From Rhodospirillales bacterium 69-11 (GTDB lineage Bacteria > Pseudomonadota > Alphaproteobacteria > Acetobacterales > Acetobacteraceae): 64,000 bases of DNA. The position numbers and the translations under genes were made by a program. Location: positions 180,169 to 244,168 of the forward strand of contig MKTV01000045.1 of assembly GCA_001898425.1 (NCBI GenBank), read 5' to 3'. Numbering within the stretch: the stretch's first letter is position 1; each line of letters begins with the position of its first letter. The notes under the pieces are model-generated. The model made no database searches. It was not told the DNA's origin and worked only from the letters and a program-made list of their open reading frames with translations. Below are positions 43,700 through 52,108 of the stretch, in pieces.

Positions 43700-44542
43700 A
43701 TGCGGCACGGACGACCCGTGGGAGAGATGCTGCGCGACTGGCGCCAGCGGCGGCGGCTGAGCCAGCTCGACCTGGCCTGCGAGGCCGACATCTCCACCAA
43801 GCACCTGAGTTTCCTGGAGACCGGCCGGTCGCGCCCCAGCAGGGAGATGCTGCTGCATCTGGCGGAGCGGCTGGAGGTGCCGCTGAGGGAGCGGAACCTG
43901 CTGCTGTCCGCCGCAGGCTATGCGCCGGAGTATCCCGAACGGAGCCTGGACGACCCCGCGCTCGACTCCGCGCGCCGCGGGGTCGAGGCGCTGCTGGCCG
44001 CGCATGAGCCCAATCCGGCGCTCGCAGTGGACCGGCACTGGCAGCTCGTGGCCGGCAATCGCGCGGTCGGGCGGCTGATGGCGGATGTCGAGCCCACGCT
44101 GCTGCGGCCGCCGGTCAACGTCCTGCGGCTGAGCCTGCACCCGGCCGGCCTTGCCTCGCGCATCGTCAACCTGCCGGAATGGCGGGCGCATGTCGTCCAA
44201 CGGCTGCGGCGGCAGATCGAGGTGTCCGGCGATCCGGTGCTGAGCGACCTGCTGGAGGAGATCCAGGACTACCCGATGCCCGCCGCCGGTGCCTCGGGCG
44301 GCCCGGCGCAGGAGGTGCCGTCGGCGGACGCGGTGGCTGTACCGTTCCGGCTCGCCACGATCGACGGTGTCCTGTCGTTCTTCAGCACGACCACGGTGTT
44401 CGGCACCCCGGTCGAGGTGACGCTCTCGGAACTCGCCATCGAGGCGTTCTTCCCCGCCGATCCGGAAACCGCTCGGCTGATGCGACTCCAGGCCGACGCC
44501 CCGGTTACCCGGCCCGAGGTGGCGCAAGAAGCAGCCGATTGA
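43700..44542 (+). CDS. XRE-family regulator with MmyB-like ligand domain
   Basis: This is a DNA-binding regulator of 280 aa. The N-terminal helix-turn-helix (LRDWRQRRRLSQLDLACEAD, then STKHLSFLETGRSRPS) spans about residues 10-45. The C-terminal about 200 residues form the MmyB-like PAS-related sensor domain (VDRHWQLVAGNRAVGRLMAD, LHPAGLASRIVNLPEWRAHV). Regulators of this type often control a neighbouring oxidoreductase or transporter, but none is adjacent here. Its last 38 bases overlap the convergent methyltransferase gene. Confidence 0.9.
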   Translation: MRHGRPVGEMLRDWRQRRRLSQLDLACEADISTKHLSFLETGRSRPSREMLLHLAERLEVPLRERNLLLSAAGYAPEYPERSLDDPALDSARRGVEALLAAHEPNPALAVDRHWQLVAGNRAVGRLMADVEPTLLRPPVNVLRLSLHPAGLASRIVNLPEWRAHVVQRLRRQIEVSGDPVLSDLLEEIQDYPMPAAGASGGPAQEVPSADAVAVPFRLATIDGVLSFFSTTTVFGTPVEVTLSELAIEAFFPADPETARLMRLQADAPVTRPEVAQEAAD

Positions 44543-45755
44543 TGGCCTCGAGCCGAGGATAGGTTGCACGCCAGGCGCGGTCGAACGCCTCGGGACCGGT
44601 GCCGCGTTCGGCCAGCGTGGCCGCGATCTCGCTGACGCTGCGCGCACCGTCGATCAGCCGCAGGATGGGGGCGGCGAGCGGCGGCAGCGGGACCGGCAGG
44701 CGCAGCCCGTCGAAGTTCATGGCGAGCGTGCCGTCGCGCTGGATGGCGTCGGCGATGTGCGTCCCCGGCATCTCGCGCGTCACCGGAACGGCGTCCGGCG
44801 CGTAGGGGTCGGCGGGCGCGTGCGGGTCCTGGGCGCGCACGCAATAGACGATGTGGACCGCCATGTTGCCCGCGAGCGACTCCGCCAGCGCGGCGCGGCC
44901 GGTCGGATCCAGCCCGTCGAGCCGGGCGCGCAGCTTCGGGTCGGGCAGCAGGGGCGCGGGATCGTAGCGCAGCGGCTCCACCCAGCAGGCGGGGCGCAGG
45001 TCCGCGCTTTCGAGCAGGGTTGCGAGCTGCGGCACGGTGTAGGCGCGGTCGCGCGGATTGAGCAGCAGGTCGTACAGCCCGGCATCGCCGCCGTTCAGAT
45101 GGTCGTCGAAGGAGCGGTTGAGGCGGATCCAGGCGGTTTCGGGCAGGTGCCGCATCACCCGCCGCGCGACGTCGAGCCGTGCGGCCGGCGATTCGTCGGG
45201 TGGAGCGAGGCGACGGAGCGCATCCTGCAGCATGTAGACGCCGGTCCGCCCGTGCGGGGCGTAGACCATCAGGCCGATGCCGCCACCCGGCGCCAGGACC
45301 GAGGCCAGCGCGCGCAAGCCGGCGACCGGGTCGGGAAGATGGTGCAGCACGCCGCAGCAATCGACGTAGTCGAACGGGCCGAGGCCGGCGGCCGGCAGGT
45401 CGAGCAGGGAGCGCTGCTCCCAGTCGATGTTGTCGAGCTTGCGCACCGCGGCCCGCTCCTGCGCGATCCGCAGCGCGGCGGCGGAGCGATCGAGCCAGGT
45501 CACGCGGCCGAGCCGGCCGGCGCGGGCCATCTGGGTGGCGAGCATGATCGTGGCGTCGCCCGTGCCGCCGCCGGCAATCAGCGCGTTCAGCGGCTGGCTG
45601 GCGGGGCGGCGCGCGCCGAACACCCAATGATCGATCTCCATCAGGTGGCCGGGGCTGCCCACGATCAGCCGCTTCGCCTCGTCGCGCGGATCGCGCTTCG
45701 GATAGGGGAAGGCCTCGTACTGGGCGGCGAGCTGGGCGTCGGTTGCGTCCGTCAT
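44505..45755 (-). CDS. class I SAM-dependent methyltransferase with C-terminal helical domain
   Basis: A 416-aa methyltransferase. The SAM motif ALIAGGGTGDATIMLATQ is at about residues 58-75, followed by VTWLDRSAAALRIAQER and CCGVLHHLPDPVAGLRAL. The start has the YEAFPYPKRDPRDEAKRL lead seen in a family of uncharacterised bacterial methyltransferases. The last about 70 residues (LRLIDGARSVSEIAATLAER) look like a small winged-helix/PqqD-type domain, suggesting protein or peptide binding. The substrate is unknown. The 3' end overlaps the XRE gene by 38 bases in antisense. Confidence 0.8.
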   Translation of the reverse strand: MTDATDAQLAAQYEAFPYPKRDPRDEAKRLIVGSPGHLMEIDHWVFGARRPASQPLNALIAGGGTGDATIMLATQMARAGRLGRVTWLDRSAAALRIAQERAAVRKLDNIDWEQRSLLDLPAAGLGPFDYVDCCGVLHHLPDPVAGLRALASVLAPGGGIGLMVYAPHGRTGVYMLQDALRRLAPPDESPAARLDVARRVMRHLPETAWIRLNRSFDDHLNGGDAGLYDLLLNPRDRAYTVPQLATLLESADLRPACWVEPLRYDPAPLLPDPKLRARLDGLDPTGRAALAESLAGNMAVHIVYCVRAQDPHAPADPYAPDAVPVTREMPGTHIADAIQRDGTLAMNFDGLRLPVPLPPLAAPILRLIDGARSVSEIAATLAERGTGPEAFDRAWRATYPRLEAINRLLLAPPRAG

Positions 45756-45777
45756 GCCAGCGGCTTAGACCGGCCGC

Positions 45778-46527
45778 ATGCAGGAGGCCAGAGCGCGCGG
45801 CTATTTCGGCATCGGCGCCGAAGGCACGTCGAAATCCGCCAATGTGGGCGCGCTGCTGCGAACGGCGCATGCATTCGGCGCGTCTTTCTGCTTCACCATC
45901 GGTTCGGGCTGGGACTCGCGCGCGGCGCGGCGGGCGGATACGGCGGACACACCGGCGCATGTGCCGATGTGGCGCTTCCCGGATCTCGGGCAGATGCACC
46001 TGCCGCAGGGCTGCGTGCTGGTCGGCGTGGAACTGCTGGAGGAGGCCGTGGACCTGCCCTCCTTCCGGCACCCGTTGAACGCGGCCTATGTGCTGGGGCC
46101 GGAGCGAGCCGGGCTGTCGCCCGAACTGCTGGCGCGGTGCCGGCACGTGATCCGGATCCCGACCCGATTCTCCCTCAATCTCGCCGTGGCCGGTGCCCTG
46201 GTGCTGTACGACCGGCTGCTGCAGCACGGGCGGTTCGCCGAACGGCCGGTCGCGAGCGGCGGGCCGGCGGAGGCGGCGGTGGTCCGGCACCACGGCACCC
46301 CGCGCTTCCGCCGCACGATCCCGGACTGGATGGCGCCTGCCGACGCCGCGGCGCTCCGGCCGGACGGGACGCGGTCACGGGCAGGGGCGGACGATCCGCG
46401 GTCCGACACGCACACGCCCCATGCCGCACTCGACCAGGCCTGCTCGGAGGGGCACGGGACGGAGGCGCCGGCGGGCGGCGGCCCCGCGCATGTCCCGAAC
46501 CCCCACACGGATGCGAACAAGCCATGA
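45778..46527 (+). CDS. TrmH/SpoU-family RNA methyltransferase
   Basis: This SPOUT-class RNA 2'-O-methyltransferase has 249 aa. The three family motifs are present: motif 1 NVGALLRTAHAFGAS, motif 2 YVLGPERAGLSPELL, and motif 3 IRIPTRFSLNLAVAGALVLYDR. These cover about residues 20-150. The remaining about 95 residues are hydrophilic and lack a known domain; a short RTIPDWM segment is present. It may modify tRNA or rRNA; the target cannot be told. It is divergent from the methyltransferase upstream with a 22-base gap. Confidence 0.88.
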   Translation: MQEARARGYFGIGAEGTSKSANVGALLRTAHAFGASFCFTIGSGWDSRAARRADTADTPAHVPMWRFPDLGQMHLPQGCVLVGVELLEEAVDLPSFRHPLNAAYVLGPERAGLSPELLARCRHVIRIPTRFSLNLAVAGALVLYDRLLQHGRFAERPVASGGPAEAAVVRHHGTPRFRRTIPDWMAPADAAALRPDGTRSRAGADDPRSDTHTPHAALDQACSEGHGTEAPAGGGPAHVPNPHTDANKP

Positions 46528-46573
46528 GCGAGCCGCGCTTGTGATCGACCCCGCGTGCGCCGTATCTGTTCGC

Positions 46574-47119
46574 ATGCGCCCCATTCTCCGTCTCGTCCTT
46601 CTCGCCGGCGTCGTCGCGACCCCGGCGGTCGCCCAACCGCACAAGGCCGCGGCTGCGGCCAAGCCAGCCGCCGCCGCGTCTGCCTCCAACGCGCCGAAGC
46701 AACTCGGCAAGTTCGAGGACTGGGTGGCGGCCACGCACCAGGAGTCGGGTGCGACGGTGTGCTACGCCTTCACCCGCGCGCAGAGTTCCGCCCCCTCGCT
46801 GCCGGGCCGGGGCGAGGTCGTGCTGACGGTGACCGAACGCCCGACCGGGCGCGATGCCGTGGCGATCAGTGCGGGCTTCCCCTATCCGCAGGGCGCCACC
46901 GTGACCGTGCAGGTGGACCAGTCGGGCTATGATTTCTACACGGCCGGCCGCAACGCCTTCGCGCGCGACGGCAAGGCGGCGGTGGTCGCGTTCCAGAAGG
47001 GCAGCCGCGCCATCGCGCGGTCGCCGGGCCCCAAGGACCAGCAGATCACCGACACGTTCAGCCTGACCGGGTTCTCTGCCGCCTATGCGGCGACGGTGAA
47101 GGCCTGCCCGCCGAAATGA
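46574..47119 (+). CDS. invasion-associated locus B (IalB)-like periplasmic protein
   Basis: This 181-aa exported protein belongs to the IalB family, common in alphaproteobacteria and of uncertain role. Residues 1-22 are a signal peptide (LRLVLLAGVVATPAVAQ), followed by an Ala/Lys linker, then the family core FEDWVAATHQESGATVCYAF, RGEVVLTVTERPTG and a C-terminal FSLTGFSAAYAATVKACP. The two cysteines, one in the CYAF segment and one near the end, probably form a disulfide. ATG 46574 gives a proper signal peptide. Its stop overlaps the rlmN start (ATGA). Confidence 0.85.
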   Translation: MRPILRLVLLAGVVATPAVAQPHKAAAAAKPAAAASASNAPKQLGKFEDWVAATHQESGATVCYAFTRAQSSAPSLPGRGEVVLTVTERPTGRDAVAISAGFPYPQGATVTVQVDQSGYDFYTAGRNAFARDGKAAVVAFQKGSRAIARSPGPKDQQITDTFSLTGFSAAYAATVKACPPK

Positions 47120-48288
47120 GCGACCTTGCGCTCACCGAGGCCGAACGCACCCGCATCCTGGCGAAATCGGCGCTGTTCGACCCGCCGACGGCCGCCATGC
47201 CCGACGGGCGGCGCGACCTCGTTGGGCTGTCGCGGGAGGAGCTTGCCGCGGAGCTGGCCGCGGTGGGGGAGCCCGCGTTCCGCGCCAAGCAGGTCTGGCA
47301 CTGGATCTACCACCAGGGCGTGACCGATTTCGCCCGCATGTCCTCGATCGCCAGACCGCTGCAGCAGAAGCTGGCGGAGCGCTTCGTGGTAGGCCGGCCC
47401 GACGCCGTGACGGTGCAGACCTCGGCCGACGAGACCCGGAAGTTCCTGTTCCGCTTCCGCGACGGGCAGGAGGCGGAGACGGTCTACATCCCCGACCCGG
47501 TGGAGGATCGCGGCGCCGTCTGCATCTCCTCCCAGGTGGGCTGCACGCTGTCCTGCCGGTTCTGCCACACCGGCACGCAGACGCTGGTGCGCAACCTGGG
47601 ATCGGCGGAGATCGTCGGCCAGTTCATGGCGGCGCGGGACACGTATGGGGAGTGGCCGAGCCCGAAGGGGGAGACGCCGCGGCTGCTGTCGACGATCGTG
47701 CTGATGGGCATGGGCGAGCCGCTCTACAATTACGCGAACGTCGCCAAGGCGATGAAGATCGTCATGGACAACGAGGGGATCGCGCTGTCCCGTCGGCGGA
47801 TCACGCTGTCCACCTCGGGCGTCGTGCCGATGATGGATCGCGCGGGGCAGGAGCTTGGGGTCAACCTCGCGGTCTCGCTGCATGCGGTGCGCGACGAGTT
47901 GCGGGACGAGCTGGTGCCGCTCAATCGCAAGTATCCGATCAAGGAGGTGATGGCGGCGTGCCGGCGGTATCCGACCGCCTCGAACGCACGGCGGATCACC
48001 TTCGAATACGTCATGCTGAAGGGCGTGAACGACAGCGAGGCGGAGGCGCGCGAGCTTGTGCGACTGATCGCCGGCTTGCCGGCCAAGGTGAACCTGATCC
48101 CGTTCAATCCGTGGCCGGGCAGCGCCTACACCCCGAGTTCGATGTCGACGGTGATGAAGTTCGCGAAGATCGTGAACGATGCGGGGTTCGCGGCGCCGGT
48201 GCGCCAGCCGCGGGGGCGGGACATCCTGGCGGCCTGCGGGCAATTGCGGACCGAGAGCCGGCGGGAGCGGGCGCGCGCCGCCGAGTGA
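47116..48288 (+). CDS. rlmN: dual-specificity RNA methyltransferase RlmN
   Basis: This radical-SAM enzyme methylates C2 of A2503 in 23S rRNA and A37 of some tRNAs (390 aa). The radical-SAM Cys143/147/150 are in CTLSCRFCHTGTQ. The N-terminal FRAKQVWHWIYHQGVTDF, LMGMGEPLYNYANV and INLIPFNPWPG-like NLIPFNPWPGSAYTP are family hallmarks. The start overlaps the stop of the IalB-like gene by four bases, so the two are coupled. It appears intact. Confidence 0.97.
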   Translation: MSDLALTEAERTRILAKSALFDPPTAAMPDGRRDLVGLSREELAAELAAVGEPAFRAKQVWHWIYHQGVTDFARMSSIARPLQQKLAERFVVGRPDAVTVQTSADETRKFLFRFRDGQEAETVYIPDPVEDRGAVCISSQVGCTLSCRFCHTGTQTLVRNLGSAEIVGQFMAARDTYGEWPSPKGETPRLLSTIVLMGMGEPLYNYANVAKAMKIVMDNEGIALSRRRITLSTSGVVPMMDRAGQELGVNLAVSLHAVRDELRDELVPLNRKYPIKEVMAACRRYPTASNARRITFEYVMLKGVNDSEAEARELVRLIAGLPAKVNLIPFNPWPGSAYTPSSMSTVMKFAKIVNDAGFAAPVRQPRGRDILAACGQLRTESRRERARAAE

Positions 48289-48420
48289 CTCGGGTCGGGT
48301 TCGTGCGGCGGGCTTGGGCCGTTGGAACCGCTGATGCACGCTGATGACCGCAGATGGGTCCGTGCGGGCGGGTTGGTCCTGCGCTCCGGGTCAGGTCAGG
48401 TTCGCGTTCGAGCTCTGCCA

Positions 48421-48523
48421 CTCTGGGCTTCGCCACTCTGAAGCTGGCCACTCTCAAGCTGACTACTCTGGGATTGGCTACTCTGGGATTGGCTACTCTG
48501 GGATTGGCTACTCTGGGCGCCGG
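48421..48523. repeat. 15-bp tandem array before the cupin gene
   Basis: Six full 15-bp units begin at 48421, 48436, 48451, 48466, 48481 and 48496, plus a partial at 48511. The last three full units are identical (CTCTGGGATTGGCTA). About 65 bases upstream, 48329-48356 contains CGCTGATG, CGCTGATG and CGCAGATG words, another word repeated in related genomes. The 280-base gap between rlmN and the cupin gene holds no other gene. Confidence 0.85.
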
Positions 48524-48568
48524 CGCGGTGGAGGATCTACGCTCCGGTGCACCGGTGGGGGGAGAACC

Positions 48569-49042
48569 ATGGCGTTCGCGTTCTGGCAGTCGCGTGGCGA
48601 CGAGGCGCCGATCCGGATCCCGGCGATCGGGCTCGATCTGTTCGTGCGGATGCCGCCCGCGGCGAGTGGGGGCGCCATGACGGTGATCGAGACGGTCAAT
48701 GCGCCCGGCTTCGGGCCGCCGCTGCACCGGCATGAAGAGGTCGAGGTCTTCCGCGTGCTCGAGGGCCGCTACCTCTACGAAGTCGAGGGCAAGCGGTTCC
48801 ACGCCGAGGCCGGCGATCTGGTCAGCGTGCCCGGGGGCGCCGCGCATGGGTTCGTCAACGTCTCCACCCGTCCGTCGCGGCAGTTGATCACCATCCTGCC
48901 GGGCCTGGACGCGGCGGCCTTCTTCGGCGAACTGGCCGGGGTCATGCGGGACGGCGTGCCGGACCGCGCCGCGTTGGCCGCGTTCGGCACCCGGTGGGGC
49001 GTGGAGTTCCTCGGGCCGCCGCTCGCCGCCACGCCTGCGTAG
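48569..49042 (+). CDS. cupin-domain protein
   Basis: This is a small single-cupin protein of 157 aa. The two metal-binding motifs are visible: GPPLHRHEEVEVFRVLEG at about residues 49-66 and AGDLVSVPGGAAHGFVN at about 81-97. They supply the His/Glu ligands of the barrel. It resembles quercetin-dioxygenase-like cupins, which bind metal but often lack known activity. The ATG follows a strong GGGGGGAG. An upstream-open frame starting at 48344 would translate the 15-bp repeat array and is not supported. The LysR gene follows after 19 bases. Confidence 0.85.
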   Translation: MAFAFWQSRGDEAPIRIPAIGLDLFVRMPPAASGGAMTVIETVNAPGFGPPLHRHEEVEVFRVLEGRYLYEVEGKRFHAEAGDLVSVPGGAAHGFVNVSTRPSRQLITILPGLDAAAFFGELAGVMRDGVPDRAALAAFGTRWGVEFLGPPLAATPA

Positions 49043-49061
49043 CCGCGGCTGGAGCGCGCGC

Positions 49062-49997
49062 GTGCGACGGCTTCCTCTCGGTCTGATTGAGGCGTTCGTG
49101 GCCGTCGCGCGCAGCGGCAGCCTGACGCGAGCGGCCGACCTGCTGAGCCTCAGCGTTCCGGCGCTGAGCCGTCGCATCCGCTTGCTGGAGGCGGATCTCG
49201 GGACGGTCCTGTTCCGGCGCGAGCCGCGCGGCGTGCGGCTGACCGAGGCGGGCACCGCTTATTTTGCCGCGATCGACCCGGCCTGGACGGCAATCAGCGA
49301 TGCCACGGCCCGGCTACGCACCGATCTGACGCTGCGCATCACGGTCATGCCGAGTTTCGCGGCGAACTGGCTGGTGCCGCGGCTCTCGGGCATGGAGGGT
49401 GGGTTCGGCGGCATCCCGCTGTCCTTGCACACCTCCCCGGTGCTTGAGGACCTGCTTGCGCGCACGGAGCTGGACGGTGCAATCCGGCTCGGGGTCGGCC
49501 CGTGGCCGGGGCTGGCGGGGGACGTGGTGCTGCCGGCGATGGCCTTCCCGGTCGCGCGGCCTGACGTGGCGGCGACCGTGCGCTGCGCGCGCGACCTGCT
49601 GGACCGGCCGCTGATCGGGACGGACCATCAGCCGGCGTTCTGGCAGGCGTGGTTCGCGGCCAACGGGCTGGAAGCGGCGCCGCCGGTCCGAGCGTTCGAC
49701 AACCTGCAGGTCACCTATGAGGCCGCGGCGGCGGGGATGGGTATCGCCCTCGGCATTGCGCCGGTGGTGCGGTCGTACCTGGACCAGTCGCGGCTCGTGC
49801 CGGTACTGGCCGGCGAAGTGCGGTTGCCGCAGGCTTTCCATCTGCTCCGCCGGGACGACGGCCACGCGCCGTCACGGGCGTTTGCCGCGTTCCGGGACTG
49901 GCTGCGTGGCGCGGCGGCGTCGTTCGCGCAGGACTTGCCCCCGGTGCAAGACGACCGGCCGAGAACCGAATGGTCGCCCAGTCCCGCCGGCCCGTAA
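49062..49997 (+). CDS. LysR-family transcriptional regulator, GcvA-like
   Basis: A 311-aa LysR regulator. The N-terminal helix-turn-helix spans about residues 5-63 (LGLIEAFVAVARSGSLTRAA, then LSVPALSRRIRLLEADLGT and LFRREPRGVRLTEAG). The rest is a periplasmic-binding-protein-like effector domain with the GcvA-type pattern ending YLDQSRLVPVLAGEV. The GTG start at 49062 follows GGAG. It is co-directional with the cupin and glutathione-transferase genes, which it may regulate; that is inference. Confidence 0.92.
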   Translation: MRRLPLGLIEAFVAVARSGSLTRAADLLSLSVPALSRRIRLLEADLGTVLFRREPRGVRLTEAGTAYFAAIDPAWTAISDATARLRTDLTLRITVMPSFAANWLVPRLSGMEGGFGGIPLSLHTSPVLEDLLARTELDGAIRLGVGPWPGLAGDVVLPAMAFPVARPDVAATVRCARDLLDRPLIGTDHQPAFWQAWFAANGLEAAPPVRAFDNLQVTYEAAAAGMGIALGIAPVVRSYLDQSRLVPVLAGEVRLPQAFHLLRRDDGHAPSRAFAAFRDWLRGAAASFAQDLPPVQDDRPRTEWSPSPAGP

Positions 49998-50026
49998 CCT
50001 CTGCCCGAACATGGGACGGAGCCGTC

Positions 50027-50671
50027 ATGACCAGCTATCGCCTGCACTACTTCCCGGAATCCGGCAACAGCTACAAGCTCGCCCTGATGCTGACCTTGTG
50101 CGGCCAGGACTTCGCGCGGGTCTGGACCGATTTTGGCGGCGGGGTCACCCGGACGGCCGTGTGGCGCGCCACCGTCAATGCGATGGGCGAGATCCCGGTG
50201 CTGGAGGAGGACGGCCTGCGGCTGACCCAGACCGGGCCGATCCTGCTGCGGCTGGCCGATCGCTACGGCCGGTTTGGTGCGCGTGACGAGCGCGAGGCGT
50301 TCGAGATCCTGCGCTGGCTGTTCTGGGACAACCAGAAGCTCAGCGGCTTCATGGCGGCCTATCGCTATGCGCGCGCCTTCACGCCGGCACCGGACGCAAG
50401 CGTGCTCGCGTGGCAGAAGCGGCGCATCGACGATTTCCTGGGCATTCTGGGCGGCGTCGTCGCGGCGCAGCCCTTCGTGACCGGGTCCTGGCCGACCATC
50501 GCCGACCTGTCCCTCTGCGGGTATCTCGTCTTCCCCCCGGAGGAGAGCGGGTATGATCTCGCGGCCGATCACCCGGCGGTCCATGCCTGGCTGCAACGCA
50601 TCGCCGCGCTCCCGGGTTGGCAGGCCCCGTATGACCTGCTCCCGGGGAAGCGCCTGCCGCGCTACGTCTGA
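50027..50671 (+). CDS. glutathione S-transferase family protein
   Basis: A cytosolic GST-like enzyme of 214 aa. The thioredoxin-like N-terminal domain (YRLHYFPESGNSYKLALML) has Ser/Asn at the position where GSTs place the catalytic residue. The cis-Pro region is GEIPVLEEDGLRLTQTGPIL. The all-helical C-terminal half carries WPTIADLSLCGYL, matching the N-capping box of GSTs. Substrate is unknown. The last ten bases overlap the convergent methyltransferase gene. Confidence 0.88.
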   Translation: MTSYRLHYFPESGNSYKLALMLTLCGQDFARVWTDFGGGVTRTAVWRATVNAMGEIPVLEEDGLRLTQTGPILLRLADRYGRFGARDEREAFEILRWLFWDNQKLSGFMAAYRYARAFTPAPDASVLAWQKRRIDDFLGILGGVVAAQPFVTGSWPTIADLSLCGYLVFPPEESGYDLAADHPAVHAWLQRIAALPGWQAPYDLLPGKRLPRYV

Positions 50672-51411
50672 GCCGAACCGCCGTTCGCCCGTGCGCCCAC
50701 CAGCAGGAAGGTCGGGCGGTCCAGTTCGGCGTCCAGCGACGGATCGGCGGCAAGCTGCGCGGCGTCCGGCCCCCACTCCACCAGATGCGTGAGCGTGAAA
50801 CCCGCGGCGAGCAGCGCGGTGACGATCGTGCCGAGGCTGCGGTGCTGCTTGATCACGCCCTCGGCGATCCAGTTCACGTGGCGCGGCCCCTCGCGCAGGT
50901 AGGCGTTCAACGGCCAGACCCGTCCATCCTCCCGCTTCACCCAGCCCGGACGGCTTGGCGCGGTCAGCAGCGGGTGCTCCATGGAGGCCACGAAGGCACC
51001 GCCGGGCACCAGGGCGCGCTTCACCTCGGCCAGCAGCCGGTCGAACGCCGCAACGTAGTGCAGGGCGAGCGAGCTATAGACGAGGTCGTACGCACGCTCC
51101 GGCAGCTCCACCGTCTCCAGATCGGCGCGCGCGTAGCGGATCGCGGGATCCCGCGTGTCGGCCATCGCGCGGGCGAGCATGCGTTCGGAGACGTCGAGCC
51201 CCTCGACCGTGGCCGCTCCGGCGTCCCGCGCCCAGCGGCAGAACCAGCCATAGCCGCAGCCGAGATCGAGCACGCGCCGGCCGGCGAGATCGGGCAGCAT
51301 GGCCCGGAGCGTCGGCCATTCCGGTGCGGCGTCCAGGCCAGAGGCGGAGCGCGGCAGCTTGGCATAGCCCTCGAAGAAGGCCGGGTCGTCGTAGATGTTC
51401 TGGGTGGTCAT
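50662..51411 (-). CDS. class I SAM-dependent methyltransferase
   Basis: A 249-aa methyltransferase with the SAM motif VLDLGCGYGWFCRWARD at about residues 45-61 and TVEGLDVSERMLARAMA just after. The YDLVYSSLALHYVAAFDRLL block is motif IV. The start resembles the family annotated as UbiE/Smt-type methyltransferases of unknown substrate (NIYDDPAFFEGYAKLPRSAS). The C-terminal EWGPDAAQLAADPSLDAELD is common to that group. The gene has a 40-base leader behind a terminator-like hairpin. Confidence 0.85.
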   Translation of the reverse strand: MTTQNIYDDPAFFEGYAKLPRSASGLDAAPEWPTLRAMLPDLAGRRVLDLGCGYGWFCRWARDAGAATVEGLDVSERMLARAMADTRDPAIRYARADLETVELPERAYDLVYSSLALHYVAAFDRLLAEVKRALVPGGAFVASMEHPLLTAPSRPGWVKREDGRVWPLNAYLREGPRHVNWIAEGVIKQHRSLGTIVTALLAAGFTLTHLVEWGPDAAQLAADPSLDAELDRPTFLLVGARANGGSAQT

Positions 51412-51449
51412 GGTGAACTCCGTGGGGAGAAGAGACGGAGCCGCCCAAA

Positions 51450-51477
51450 GAAAAAGCCCCGTCGTTGCCGGCGGGGC
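51450..51477 (-). terminator. terminator-like hairpin upstream of the methyltransferase
   Basis: On the minus strand, a GCCCCG...CGGGGC stem (51477-51472 with 51461-51456, extended by two inner pairs) is followed by TTTTTC. It lies 39 bases before the methyltransferase start codon, so it could be an attenuator or the end of a short upstream transcript. The plus strand lacks a T-tract. Confidence 0.6.
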
Positions 51478-51650
51478 CCGTTCAGTCGCGCGTCGAGCCG
51501 AGGCTCAGCGCATGCGATGACCCGACACCCCGGGAGGGATGCCGCCGCGCCTTGTGACGATCGGGTTGGTCTCGCACATGCCGGCCACGATGGTCGCTCT
51601 GCGGGGGGCGGTCAAGGGCGGATCCGCGCGCCGTGGCGCCGCCGCCTCTC

Positions 51651-52000
51651 CGTCATCCCGGGCTCGACCCGCGGATCCGCCTTTCCGTCATCCAAGCTCG
51701 ACCCCGGGATCCCGCCTTTCCGTCATCCCAGGCTCGACCCGCGGATCCCGCCTTTCCGTCATCCCGGGCTCGACCCGCGGATCCGCCTTTTCGTCATCCC
51801 GGGCTCGACCCGTGGATCCCGCCTTTCCGTCATCCCGGGCTCGACCCGCGGATCCGCCTTTCCGTCATCCCGGGCTCGACCCGTGGATCCCGCCTTTCCG
51901 TCATCCCGGGCTCGACCCGTGGATCCCGCCTTTCCGTCATCCCGGGCTCGACCCGCGGATCCCGCCTTTCCGTCATCCGCGGGCTCGACCCGCGGATCCC
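51651..52000. repeat. ten-copy palindromic 35-36 bp tandem array
   Basis: Ten head-to-tail units begin at 51651, 51686, 51721, 51757, 51792, 51828, 51863, 51899, 51935 and 51971. Each carries CGTCATCCCGGGCTCGACCC and CGCGGATCC (or TGGATCC), separated by CGCCTTTC; the last unit is a perfect palindrome. The 697-base gap 51412-52108 has no gene besides this array and the hairpin at 51450. There are no unique spacers, so it is not CRISPR. The unit is the same family as the copies at 34008 and 59464. Confidence 0.92.
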
Positions 52001-52108
52001 TACCGGCACGCGGCCTCGGCCCATGGGCGGCAGAGTGCCGGTGGGGCTCGCCGGGTCGGGGCCCGGCGATGACGGAGAGCGGAGTCACGCGCTCATCGCG
52101 TCACGTCG

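Noticed and set aside
48344..48568. Extended N-terminus of the cupin protein covering the 15-bp repeat
   Set aside because: The extension is repeat-encoded (YSGIG units) and a strong Shine-Dalgarno lies directly before ATG 48569.
51651..52000. Possible CRISPR array
   Set aside because: The units are contiguous palindromes with a constant 8-base linker; no unique spacers and no cas genes nearby.
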